Part shown: in pieces, positions 1 to 6,500 of the stretch
Position numbering within the stretch: position 1 is the first letter of the stretch
How the letters are laid out: every line of letters begins with the position of its first letter
IMG/VR virus record: IMGVR_UViG_3300033151_000217
Coordinates: 1 to 49,640 of that record
DNA: 49,640 bases
Direction: 5' to 3' (one strand)
From: a virus
Program-made: the position numbers and the translations under genes
Notes under the pieces: generated by a model
Seen by the model: the letters and a program-made list of their open reading frames with translations, nothing else
Told to the model about the DNA's origin: nothing
The model's database searches: none

Positions 1-343
1 AATCGTCAGTCGTTTCCACGTTGCCATCGTGGTTCAATGCTTCCTTGATCACCCCCAGCCGTGATTCCAGCCCTTCAACAACTTCATCACCAAAACGAAT
101 ACGCTCCAGCTTCTCTTGGCAACCGGGGCAGGCGAAGGATGGGGAGAGAATTTCATTGATTTTGTCAGCGGCGTTGAGTTCGCCAAGTTGCATAACGTAT
201 TCTCGCTGATTCGCCTTGCGTGGTTGATTGATGATCTCATATGTCTTGCCCTCCACTCCCGTCAGCCGTGATTGGCAGTCGGCAAGGGCAATCTCCAGCT
301 CTTCAATGGTATCCAACAACTCCAGCTTCTCATCACTTGTCAT
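1..343 (-). CDS. Hypothetical phage protein, 3' end cut by window start
   Basis: The frame opens with ATG at 343 behind an AAGGAG site (spacing about 6) and stays open for 114 codons to base 1, so the C-terminus is missing. The product is charged and helix-rich, beginning MTSDEKLELLDTIEELEIAL, which looks like a short coiled coil. There is a single CPGC pair near residue 75, which could be half of a zinc site whose partner lies beyond the edge. I do not recognise the family. It is the last visible gene of the leftward cluster that starts at 2169 and probably continues past the window. Confidence 0.7.
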   Translation of the reverse strand, partial: MTSDEKLELLDTIEELEIALADCQSRLTGVEGKTYEIINQPRKANQREYVMQLGELNAADKINEILSPSFACPGCQEKLERIRFGDEVVEGLESRLGVIKEALNHDGNVETTDD

Positions 344-393
344 GGTAACTCCTTGTAAATAAACAGAGAGGCTTCAGGTTCCAACACATCACG

Positions 394-451
394 CCTTGCC
401 CGGACTGTGACAGTTGTAGTACCTTCCACCCCTCTATTTTCTCCGGCAAGG
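394..451. repeat. Inverted repeat between two leftward genes
   Basis: CCTTGCC at 394-400 pairs with GGCAAGG at 445-451, with two further G:C pairs across a one-base bulge, enclosing a loop of roughly 40 bases. It lies in the 113-bp gap between the stop at 457 and the start at 343. No T-run follows on either strand, so it is not a standard terminator. It may be a cis-acting RNA element or chance. Confidence 0.3.
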
Positions 452-456
452 GAGAT

Positions 457-681
457 CTAGAGGCAGATGATGTCCTTGAGAGCATCGGTGTTGTCCACGA
501 TCTTGCGAATCATGATGCGGTTCTCCATGTTGCCAGTTCTTTCCCGTTCGACCTCAAGCATTCGCAGGAATACCACGAAAGCCTGTTCAAAGCCCTGTTC
601 ACGACCCTTTCTAAAGCCGTAATCCTCACCGTTCTTGAATGATACGTTCTCTGCCTTCTGCAAATGCGACTGATTAACCAT
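457..681 (-). CDS. Small hypothetical phage protein (74 aa)
   Basis: I chose ATG at 681 over an ATG 15 codons upstream because AAGGAAAGG sits just before 681. The 74-residue product has a positively charged middle (FRKGREQGFEQAF) followed by an amphipathic helix with several Glu/Arg residues and ends in ICL. No domain is recognised. A candidate terminator at 701-741 lies between it and the preceding gene in the same leftward cluster, so it may be expressed at a reduced level. Confidence 0.65.
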   Translation of the reverse strand: MVNQSHLQKAENVSFKNGEDYGFRKGREQGFEQAFVVFLRMLEVERERTGNMENRIMIRKIVDNTDALKDIICL

Positions 682-700
682 GTGTAAAACCTTTCCTTGC

Positions 701-741
701 CAGATAAAGAAAGGGTGGAGCAACAACTAGCTACCCCACCC
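701..741 (-). terminator. Candidate rho-independent terminator or attenuator (leftward)
   Basis: Read on the minus strand, GGGTGG (741-736) pairs with CCACCC (718-713), and an inner AGC/GCT pairing is possible with a 3-base bulge. The stem is followed by TTTCTTTAT. It sits just after the stop codon at 748 and before the ribosome binding site of the gene at 681. The stem is short, so efficiency is uncertain. Confidence 0.45.
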
Positions 742-747
742 CAACGA

Positions 748-1329
748 CTAAACCTTGTCCTGAAGACGAGTAAACTGACGCTTGCTCATGCCAGTAAGAT
801 CACTCAAGACATTGCGAACCAGCTTCAAACCCTCAGTCATGTCAGGATCACTCGACTCATAACCATGCTGTACCGCTACATCAAATGCATTGGTAATAGC
901 CTGATGGGCAACATGGATCAAAGCATGGACAGTACCATTAGCCTCACCATATTTCAGACCCATCTTGAAGGATCTTGACCTTGCCCTCAAGCTCCTCTGA
1001 CGCTCCAGTATGACATCCTTACGGGACATCGAACCATCATGGCGATTGATAGCTTCAGGGTTGATATCGCTGTTACGAGGGCGACTCAGGCGATTGGCCA
1101 TTACCTCCATACCGGGAGGGATATCACTATCCTTGGGGCGAGGCATACCATCACTCTGCTCTGAGAGTGGGCTTTGGTCTCCAATGGAGAACGGAGCATC
1201 ACGATCTTCACAGTCCTCTACACTGCAAGTAGAGCAATCAGCATCACCATTGGGAACACCAAGAGCCTTCAACATCCTAACCAAAGGGTGCTCATCAGAC
1301 TCAATAGACCCATCTTTGAACTCATTCAT
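748..1329 (-). CDS. Hypothetical phage protein (193 aa)
   Basis: The start ATG at 1329 follows AAGGAGTGAAC, a strong ribosome binding site; a start nine codons further up has none. The N-terminal half is acidic and probably disordered, with a Cys cluster (CSTCSVEDC, residues about 32-40). A basic stretch near residue 110 (RSLRARSRSFKMG) precedes a helical C-terminal half that ends with MSKRQFTRLQDKV. No family is recognised. The acidic then basic layout and operon position suggest an early accessory protein, which is inference only. Confidence 0.7.
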   Translation of the reverse strand: MNEFKDGSIESDEHPLVRMLKALGVPNGDADCSTCSVEDCEDRDAPFSIGDQSPLSEQSDGMPRPKDSDIPPGMEVMANRLSRPRNSDINPEAINRHDGSMSRKDVILERQRSLRARSRSFKMGLKYGEANGTVHALIHVAHQAITNAFDVAVQHGYESSDPDMTEGLKLVRNVLSDLTGMSKRQFTRLQDKV

Positions 1330-1396
1330 GTTCACTCCTTGCCGAATTGTAAACAAATAGGGTCCAAGATGTCTTAGACCCCAACCATAGACTAGC

Positions 1397-1561
1397 CTAG
1401 AACGGACTATCTATCTCAACACTCTCATCCTCAAACTCATCCTCTTTAGCCAACTCCTCAGGGGTAGCATCGCAACACTCATAATTGCACGACAAATACC
1501 CATCAGTGGCCTCCTCAACAAACTCACGACGAGTCTGACATAAACAGTAGATGTAAGGCAT
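1397..1561 (-). CDS. Small cysteine-rich acidic protein (54 aa)
   Basis: This short frame starts at ATG 1561 with AAGGAGTGAGTC directly upstream; the binding site lies in the last codons of the neighbouring gene, so the two are translationally close. The product begins MPYIYCLCQTRREFVEEA and holds five cysteines in the first 30 residues (CLC, C, CC), then a very acidic tail with two D/E runs. The cysteines could bind metal. No family is recognised. The strong site and tight packing are the reasons to call it a gene. Confidence 0.6.
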   Translation of the reverse strand: MPYIYCLCQTRREFVEEATDGYLSCNYECCDATPEELAKEDEFEDESVEIDSPF

Positions 1562-1564
1562 GAC

Positions 1565-1690
1565 TCACTCCTTGTCGGACTTATTGCCAAGATCCTTGTC
1601 GTTTATCATTATGAGAGCAATGACAAACAAGACACTCAGTATTCCAAGCAACCATCCGAAGAATATATCCAATATGAACTGTGCATCCAT
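1565..1690 (-). CDS. Small single-pass membrane protein (41 aa)
   Basis: ATG at 1690 follows CAAGGAG with 8 bases between. The 41-residue product is almost entirely one hydrophobic segment (about residues 5-29, FILDIFFGWLLGILSVLFVI within it) followed by a charged tail, KDLGNKSDKE. It would insert once in the inner membrane. Its stop is 3 bases before the next start at 1561. The function is unknown; small phage membrane proteins of this kind can be holin-like, superinfection-exclusion or host-takeover factors. Confidence 0.6.
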   Translation of the reverse strand: MDAQFILDIFFGWLLGILSVLFVIALIMINDKDLGNKSDKE

Positions 1691-1750
1691 CACAATTGCT
1701 CCTTGTTATGTCTTCCAGAACTGTCCTTCAGAGAGTATGTACAAGTATTA

Positions 1751-1762
1751 ACTATTAATAGT
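1751..1762. repeat. 12-bp perfect palindrome ACTATTAATAGT
   Basis: ACTATTAATAGT reads the same on both strands. It lies in the 104-bp gap between genes ending at 1795 and starting at 1690. It may be a protein-binding site or part of a processing hairpin; the short AT-rich stem makes chance possible. Confidence 0.3.
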
Positions 1763-1768
1763 AGTGTA

Positions 1769-1790
1769 AGGGGATTTGCAGTCTCCCCCT
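1769..1790 (-). terminator. Weak stem-loop after the 124-aa gene
   Basis: GGGGA (1770-1774) pairs with TCCCC (1784-1788) around a 9-base loop, just past the stop at 1795 of the leftward gene. The sequence that follows on the minus strand is T-containing but not a clean T-run, so this may be a weak terminator or an mRNA end-protecting hairpin. Confidence 0.3.
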
Positions 1791-1794
1791 ACGA

Positions 1795-2169
1795 CTAGAG
1801 CGTATCTAACTTCTTCATGATGGCTTCGTTGATCTTAGCCTGAGCTTTGATCTGCTCCATCATCACGTTGAGCGCTTCGTCAGTCTTGCCGGTATCAGTA
1901 GGCTCAGGGGCCTCAGCGGTCTTCATCGCGCTCAACCCGATCTTGGCCGCAACAGCCTGTATCTTCGCTCCATCACCAGTTGCCACAGCGTCTTCGTATT
2001 CCTTCTGCAACGCTCCAGCCTCCGCATCTTGGAACCTGAGATTACCAACCTCAGGCCGCATCATCCTTCCACCTTGACGAGCCACTTGCTCACGAGCCAG
2101 CAGTGCCAGTTGTATCTGACCAGCCGTTGTCTGCGTGTATTTGTCCAGTGCCATGCCGAAGATATTCAT
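1795..2169 (-). CDS. Hypothetical helical protein (124 aa), first gene of leftward cluster
   Basis: ATG at 2169 sits behind AGGAGG. The product starts MNIFGMALDKYTQTTAGQIQ and is Ala/Gln/Glu-rich and predicted helical. A Pro/Asp/Thr-rich linker near residue 87 precedes a C-terminal amphipathic helix that ends IMKKLDTL. No family is recognised. It is the promoter-proximal gene of the leftward cluster and faces the 2170-2608 regulatory region, so it may be among the first genes expressed leftward. Confidence 0.7.
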   Translation of the reverse strand: MNIFGMALDKYTQTTAGQIQLALLAREQVARQGGRMMRPEVGNLRFQDAEAGALQKEYEDAVATGDGAKIQAVAAKIGLSAMKTAEAPEPTDTGKTDEALNVMMEQIKAQAKINEAIMKKLDTL

Positions 2170-2254
2170 TCCATCCTCCTGATTAGAAAACCCGAATTTA
2201 AACGAATCCGATAAATAACAACTAAAACCGAACCGAACACCTTTCTACAAAAGG

Positions 2255-2266
2255 GATATATATATC
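2255..2266. repeat. 12-bp palindrome GATATATATATC
   Basis: A perfect palindrome about 90 bp upstream of the first leftward start codon. It could be an operator or an easily melted element. An alternating TA tract is also palindromic by nature, so confidence is low. Confidence 0.35.
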
Positions 2267-2447
2267 ATTTGGTGCATCCACAAACTGCTGATGTTTTCAC
2301 AGGGTTATTTGATAACGAGTTGTCTATATGCGGTATGTGTAGATGATCTTCTTGAGGCGGTGGTGTCGATGATCCGCTTGCATAATTGGGGATACTGGGA
2401 ATTTTTTGTAGTTTTTTTCATAAGTGTTTATTTTTCTGAGGGTCTGA

Positions 2448-2497
2448 AGTGTATACAGCTTTCCTGAAAAGTATAGGTTTGGTGAGAGTGTATACAG
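2448..2497. repeat. Two direct copies of AGTGTATACAG
   Basis: Identical 11-mers at 2448-2458 and 2487-2497, start to start 39 bp (close to four helical turns), each centred on the palindrome GTATAC. They lie 40-90 bp upstream of the candidate promoter for the rightward module. This suggests paired operator sites or promoter recognition elements, which is inference. Confidence 0.45.
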
Positions 2498-2536
2498 TTG
2501 GTGTAAGTTGTTTGTTTATGGGGGGTATATTTAGGG

Positions 2537-2565
2537 TTGACTTACACTACTGATTTGGATATTCT
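2537..2565 (+). promoter_or_regulatory. Candidate sigma70-type promoter for the late module
   Basis: TTGACT (2537-2542) and TATTCT (2560-2565) are separated by 17 bases, matching 5 of 6 and 4 of 6 consensus positions. The first rightward start codon is 43 bases downstream. This would let host RNA polymerase read the rightward module. Confidence 0.5.
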
Positions 2566-2608
2566 GGAGTTGGTGTTGGAATGGTCTTTAACGTGGGAGT
2601 GAGTAACC

Positions 2609-2899
2609 ATGAATGGGAACCAGAGTATGCCGATGGAAGTATCTGTAGCTTCCCCGAATGCTGAGATCCCCCGGCTTGCAGATGAATTGGAGAATAGGTG
2701 TTCGGCACTGGAGGAGATAACCCAGTTGTTGCAGGGCAAGTTGACCAGAGTGACTCGTGACCCCGAGCAGGACGATCAACCGGCCCTTGCTAACCCTCCT
2801 GGTATGACGGGGTTAGGGGTGGATCTGGGAAGAACTGCCGACCGGACGGCCGAGGTTATCAAGCAACTCCATGACTTGTATGAGAGGTTGGAGCTATGA
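2609..2899 (+). CDS. Small coiled-coil phage protein (96 aa)
   Basis: ATG at 2609 follows GGGAG. The product has two helical segments joined by a Pro/Asp-rich linker (residues about 50-65): the first around LADELENRCSALEEITQLLQ, the second ending the protein at LHDLYERLEL. Short two-helix proteins of this look are common in phages near packaging genes, but no function is known. Its stop overlaps the next start by 4 bases (ATGA), so the two are translationally coupled. It is the first gene of the rightward module. Confidence 0.7.
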   Translation: MNGNQSMPMEVSVASPNAEIPRLADELENRCSALEEITQLLQGKLTRVTRDPEQDDQPALANPPGMTGLGVDLGRTADRTAEVIKQLHDLYERLEL

Positions 2900-3276
2900 G
2901 TAAGGAATACAGCCCCGAGCATGATGTGATGAAGGGTTCTGGTGAGCAGAGGTCCAGCGAGAAAGAGCGTCCTTGGCGTGGAGACAACGAGGGCGTTATG
3001 ACGGGGAAGGCGACTGAAGCCCTTATCCTTGATGACCAAGCCGCCGCTGAGGCTGTCCACAGGATGCAACTTGGCCGGGAACTCATAACGAGGTTCACCC
3101 ACCATCCTCCGGACGGTATCAAGGTGCAAGTCCACAAGGCCATTAGAGATGACGGGAAGGAGTTTGCAGTCCGGATAGCGGCTGTGACCCCGATCTGTTA
3201 CGAGCAGACAGAAGCCCTGAAGGCTATCGAGTTGGCTGTGTTCTGGGCCAATGCGGCGATTGCGAGGAGAACTTGA
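2896..3276 (+). CDS. Acb2/Tad1-like cyclic-nucleotide sponge (anti-CBASS/anti-Thoeris)
   Basis: The C-terminal part matches the helical-hairpin signature of the Acb2/Tad1 family: RFTHHPP at residues 66-72, a central charged helix, then the closing helix with ELAVFWANAAIAR (residues 112-124) after a P-x(3)-EQ segment. Known members bind and sequester the cyclic-nucleotide or gcADPR signals of CBASS and Thoeris immunity, acting early in the infected cytoplasm. The first 50 residues are a charged, probably flexible extension. The gene overlaps its upstream neighbour by ATGA, and its stop is overlapped by the next TTG start. The family call rests on motif memory, and the ligand is not predictable from this. 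Confidence 0.75.
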   Translation: MSKEYSPEHDVMKGSGEQRSSEKERPWRGDNEGVMTGKATEALILDDQAAAEAVHRMQLGRELITRFTHHPPDGIKVQVHKAIRDDGKEFAVRIAAVTPICYEQTEALKAIELAVFWANAAIARRT

Positions 3277-3542
3277 ACGGCGGCGAAGCTCCTACTTCAA
3301 GAGCATCCGGCTCCGAAGTCCGGTGGAAGTGCCCTGCCTGTGGGTATGATCGGTTTGCGGTGGCCGGAGGAGAGGACCAGCATCGCAGGTGCCAGAACCC
3401 TGACTGTGGAGCCTTGTTCAGCCTTGTCCCTGCTCATTGGGTGCGGAGAGGGCATCCAGCGATCAGTACCGAAGGTGCTGACGAGGAAGAGGCCAAATTT
3501 TACGATGGCATCCAGTGGTTCCCGCCCGATGGCTACAAATGA
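3273..3542 (+). CDS. Zinc-ribbon protein (89 aa), TTG start
   Basis: I take TTG at 3273 because GAGGAG lies 5 bases upstream and the codon overlaps the previous stop. The product has a CPACG at 20-24 and CQNPDCG at 40-46, giving a C-x2-C ... C-x4-C metal-binding knuckle pair of zinc-ribbon type. The tail is acidic then aromatic (FYDGIQWFPPDGYK). Small zinc ribbons beside terminase genes may bind DNA or RNA; a specific role is not assigned. The stop overlaps the terminase small subunit start (ATGA). Confidence 0.7.
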   Translation: MNGGEAPTSRASGSEVRWKCPACGYDRFAVAGGEDQHRRCQNPDCGALFSLVPAHWVRRGHPAISTEGADEEEAKFYDGIQWFPPDGYK

Positions 3543-4330
3543 GAACTGTACGGTACAAGACCCGCAAGGGATACGAAGCTCACGAGATACTCACGCCACA
3601 AGAGGCTGATGATCGTGGGCTTCACTATTTGAAGGACTATAAGGAAACTGAAGCGAAAGGCGATTATATTCTGACAGATGACGATGCGGTTCTTGAAGTC
3701 TTGGCATTTGGCCAATCCCCCAGAAATGGTAAGAGATGGATTCGAACTTGCATCGGAACCTTTGCGATTGACAGTCCGGTTCCATATGTGGACACTGAGC
3801 ATCGTGAGTCGAGATTTACCTTCTCAGGCAAGATTCGAAAGAAGACCCATGTAAAATTTACTATTGAATGGGAAGCCTTCGCAGAGTATCTTGTCAGAGG
3901 ATACAAGCCGATGGATGCCTACAAGATGGTCTATCCAAAGGCGAACAGCGATAGATACGCCAGTGAGAAGGCCTTGCTGTTGATGCAGAGGAAAGAGGTC
4001 AAGGTAATCGTGGCCAAGAAGATTTCTGATACACTGGCTGAACTTGAGATAGATGACAGGTATCTGCTGAACAGATACAAGGAGCTTGCGAACAACGCAG
4101 ACAGCGATTCAGTTTCGATACAGGCACTCAACGCATTGTCGGAGATCAAGGGTATCAAGGGAAACAAACAGGTGAGCTTGACTACCAAGGTCTTCGCTGG
4201 AATACCGCAGACGGAACTCGACCAGATTCAGAACGGGGTCAACCGTGTATACCCTGAAGATGAAACCAAAGAGCTAACTGATGGAGTCAAGGATGACGAA
4301 GAAGTTACGCTTGAGGACGAAATCTACTGA
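3539..4330 (+). CDS. terS: Probable terminase small subunit (263 aa)
   Basis: I choose ATG at 3539, which overlaps the upstream stop as ATGA, over a GTG 8 codons earlier. Residues about 110-210 resemble the helix-turn-helix and oligomerisation part of small terminases: FAEYLVRGYKPMDAYKMVYP, then SEKALLLMQRKEVK and a long helix with LLNRYKELAN. The C-terminal 40 residues are acidic. The N-terminal 100 residues are an extra domain of unknown fold. Such proteins recognise the packaging site and load DNA to the large subunit, encoded 9 kb downstream at 13476. The separation by fibre genes is unusual. Confidence 0.6.
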   Translation: MRTVRYKTRKGYEAHEILTPQEADDRGLHYLKDYKETEAKGDYILTDDDAVLEVLAFGQSPRNGKRWIRTCIGTFAIDSPVPYVDTEHRESRFTFSGKIRKKTHVKFTIEWEAFAEYLVRGYKPMDAYKMVYPKANSDRYASEKALLLMQRKEVKVIVAKKISDTLAELEIDDRYLLNRYKELANNADSDSVSIQALNALSEIKGIKGNKQVSLTTKVFAGIPQTELDQIQNGVNRVYPEDETKELTDGVKDDEEVTLEDEIY

Positions 4331-4619
4331 TCCCGCCTATGGGGGTGGTGCCGAGATGCTCACCCCTTCTGTGGACTCGTCCCATGAGGGTTCGCCACCA
4401 CTCCCCCCAAGAAATGAATCAAACATGGAAAACGTCGTTTGGGTGAACCAAGACGGTTCCCAAGAACTATGGGTATGTGATGATGGAATGATGAAAGGTA
4501 TCCTGAAGACCAACATCCTGCTTATCGGCCTTTGGAGTCGGGTAATGGCAGGAAGCGTTGAGCATCAGGGATACTGGCATAAATTGCCTTGGAAGAGGCA
4601 GAACCGAATGGAGCAGTGA
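4293..4619 (+). CDS. Hypothetical protein (108 aa)
   Basis: ATG at 4293 has GGAG six bases upstream and overlaps the end of terS by 38 bp. The first 45 residues are basic and Pro/Ser-rich; the rest holds ENVVWVNQDGSQELWVCDDG and a hydrophobic stretch (ILLIGLWSRVMAG). A later ATG at 4425 would give 64 residues but lacks a clear ribosome binding site. No family is recognised. The stop is overlapped by the next start (TGATG). Confidence 0.5.
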   Translation: MTKKLRLRTKSTDPAYGGGAEMLTPSVDSSHEGSPPLPPRNESNMENVVWVNQDGSQELWVCDDGMMKGILKTNILLIGLWSRVMAGSVEHQGYWHKLPWKRQNRMEQ

Positions 4620-5167
4620 TGAAGGTCGAAATCAAGAAGGATGAGCTGGTCAAGTATCTGGTGAAGTCGATGAAGACATCAGAACTCAGCAAGGCGATGA
4701 AGGGGTTGAAGGAGATCGACTGGAACCCTTTCGATGACGATGGTGACGAATACGACAGTGCGTGGAAAGAGATCGTGCATAACAAGGATCTCGTTTTCGA
4801 TGCCGCTGTAGCCTTGTCTGTCACAGCAGAGAGGCTCGTTGTCGAGGGGATGTCCCTGTCGGCCCCCCAGAAGCACAAGGCTGTGGTCAGTGCCTTGGAT
4901 AAAGCCATTGCCCTGCCGTTCTTCATGGAACCGTTCGATGGCAAGGTGATTGATCTGATCGTCACCGGAGCTGTCAAATTCATGAACCTGTTACGGAAGT
5001 CTCCCGCCAAAGCGGCTCCTGTGGCAACATCGGTTCCCAAGTACATCGCTGGCACCCTGAATCCCAAGTACGGCAAGCCCGCCACTAGTGCGCCCAAGGC
5101 TGTCATCGGGGATGCCCCCATCAAGATCTCCCTGACCAAAAAGGGTGCATTCAAGGAAGTTGGCTGA
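4619..5167 (+). CDS. Hypothetical phage protein (182 aa)
   Basis: The start ATG at 4619 overlaps the previous stop (TGATG) with GGAG upstream. The protein has a charged helical N-terminus, an acidic DDDGDEYD patch near residue 44, a hydrophobic helix (VIDLIVTGAVKFMNLL) around residues 105-120, and a Lys/Pro/Ala-rich C-terminal third. No domain is recognised. The hydrophobic helix and cationic tail could mean membrane association or a virion accessory role. Its stop overlaps the next start. Confidence 0.65.
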   Translation: MKVEIKKDELVKYLVKSMKTSELSKAMKGLKEIDWNPFDDDGDEYDSAWKEIVHNKDLVFDAAVALSVTAERLVVEGMSLSAPQKHKAVVSALDKAIALPFFMEPFDGKVIDLIVTGAVKFMNLLRKSPAKAAPVATSVPKYIAGTLNPKYGKPATSAPKAVIGDAPIKISLTKKGAFKEVG

Positions 5168-6489
5168 TGAAGAGATTCGTCATTGCCGGAAGCGGCCTTG
5201 TGGCTGGAGTAGTGGCCTTGGGGGTTTTCCTTGCTGGGCCACCTACTCTTGAACTGAGTCTCCCGATATATGGAGACAACATCTGGGAGAAGTTCTCAGA
5301 TGGCTATACCTCCGAGGACTACGATGAGCTGGCCAAGTTCGACTTCACCATCATGGGTCACGAGACTCTCATCGGTGAGAGGCATATCGGTCTTGTAGAT
5401 TCAGTAAGGGCGAGGAATCCTGATTGGATCTACATGGTCTACATCAACATCTTCGGATGCAGGAATGGCCATGAGGACGATGGAGGGTACTACGGAGAGT
5501 TCTTTGATCTGATGGACAGGAATGACTACTGGCTTCGCGACTACAAGGGTAATGTTGTCCATGGTCCCTGTACCAACCAAGCTATTCCTGACTGCTCTGT
5601 GAGGTTCCTGAATTGCGGTGCTGAGGGGATGGCTGATTCGCTGGCTTGGTTCTTCTCAAAGTATATCAGATCCAAGGACAACCTTCGACATCATACCGGA
5701 GTCTTCATGGATTGGATCAATCTTCCATGGCCTCAGTGGCCAGCATGGACAGACGTTGGAGATCTCGACTTCAACAGAAACGGGATACCGTCCAGAGATG
5801 ATCCCGGCGACTTCGAACAAGAAAAGAAATATCCAGCCCAGATTGCAGAAGCGTTCCGTAAGGCTTTCGATGACGAGCCAACATTCCTATTGATGCCAAA
5901 CGGCAATGTTCATTACTACAATGATAATGAATATGCGGGCTTGTTTGACGGCGGGATGTACGAGCTGATGAATCTTTACTATCCCAAAACTCAAGATCAG
6001 TGGGAAAAAGCAGTAGTGCATTCAGAAGCGTTTGATAATTCAAGGGTCAACCCTCCATTGCTGATGTTCCAAGGTGGAGAGAACGACAGCATCGGATACC
6101 CAACCGAAGCTCTGGCCAGTATAGCAAACGGAGCCTGTAATTTTCAATTCAGGAAAATGGGTCGAAGGATAAGCTTGGGCAAGAGAGTGACCGATCCGGT
6201 ATGGTCAGGTGATACCGTATCTGCTGTGTTTGTCAGTGGAGGCGAACAACTGATAGCACGAGCCGTATCAGATCCTTTCATCTGGCCATACCTCATCACT
6301 TCCTTTGACGGTGCTGATACGTTGAGCAGAGGTGGTGGATGGACCGCACAGGTGCCGCCAAGCGACCTTGAGGAAGTCCTGATCGAATACGAGAAGTATC
6401 TCTCTGACAGTTATGGTCAGCCAGTTAATCTTGACAGCATAACGAAATGGGCTGAGACAAGCTCTGCGATCACTGAGATCTGCAAGTAA
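5167..6489 (+). CDS. Membrane-anchored or secreted glycoside-hydrolase-like TIM-barrel protein (440 aa)
   Basis: The N-terminus is a signal peptide or anchor: MKRF, then a Gly/Val/Leu core to about residue 24. The rest looks like a TIM-barrel of the GH114 or putative-glycosidase (GHL15-like) type: an aspartate at the end of a beta strand in VFMDWIN (D182), and a glutamate in GGMYELMN (E266) suitable as acid/base. The family otherwise cleaves polysaccharides such as galactosaminogalactan, but no substrate can be named. It lies between terS and the fibre genes, suggesting a virion or envelope-directed glycan-acting protein. It could also be a catalytically dead glycan binder. Confidence 0.55.
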   Translation: MKRFVIAGSGLVAGVVALGVFLAGPPTLELSLPIYGDNIWEKFSDGYTSEDYDELAKFDFTIMGHETLIGERHIGLVDSVRARNPDWIYMVYINIFGCRNGHEDDGGYYGEFFDLMDRNDYWLRDYKGNVVHGPCTNQAIPDCSVRFLNCGAEGMADSLAWFFSKYIRSKDNLRHHTGVFMDWINLPWPQWPAWTDVGDLDFNRNGIPSRDDPGDFEQEKKYPAQIAEAFRKAFDDEPTFLLMPNGNVHYYNDNEYAGLFDGGMYELMNLYYPKTQDQWEKAVVHSEAFDNSRVNPPLLMFQGGENDSIGYPTEALASIANGACNFQFRKMGRRISLGKRVTDPVWSGDTVSAVFVSGGEQLIARAVSDPFIWPYLITSFDGADTLSRGGGWTAQVPPSDLEEVLIEYEKYLSDSYGQPVNLDSITKWAETSSAITEICK

Positions 6490-6500
6490 AGGAGAAGCCC

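Larger units (their letters stand above)
2170..2608. other. Divergent intergenic regulatory region (439 bp)
   Basis: There is no convincing reading frame between the leftward cluster (start 2169) and the rightward late module (start 2609). The stretch is more AT-rich than its surroundings and contains an AT palindrome at 2255-2266, two copies of AGTGTATACAG at 2448 and 2487, and a sigma70-like promoter at 2537-2565 facing right. I did not find a convincing sigma70 promoter for the leftward genes. It is the only intergenic region above 300 bp in the window and the natural place for transcription control. Confidence 0.7.

Noticed and set aside
4522-5154. A 210-codon minus-strand frame opposite the 182-residue gene
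   Set aside because: No ribosome binding site and no protein-like pattern; the plus-strand gene is coupled to both neighbours.
5167-6489. The TIM-barrel-like protein as the phage endolysin
   Set aside because: No lysozyme, amidase or peptidase motif; the fold pattern suits a polysaccharide glycosidase-like family instead.
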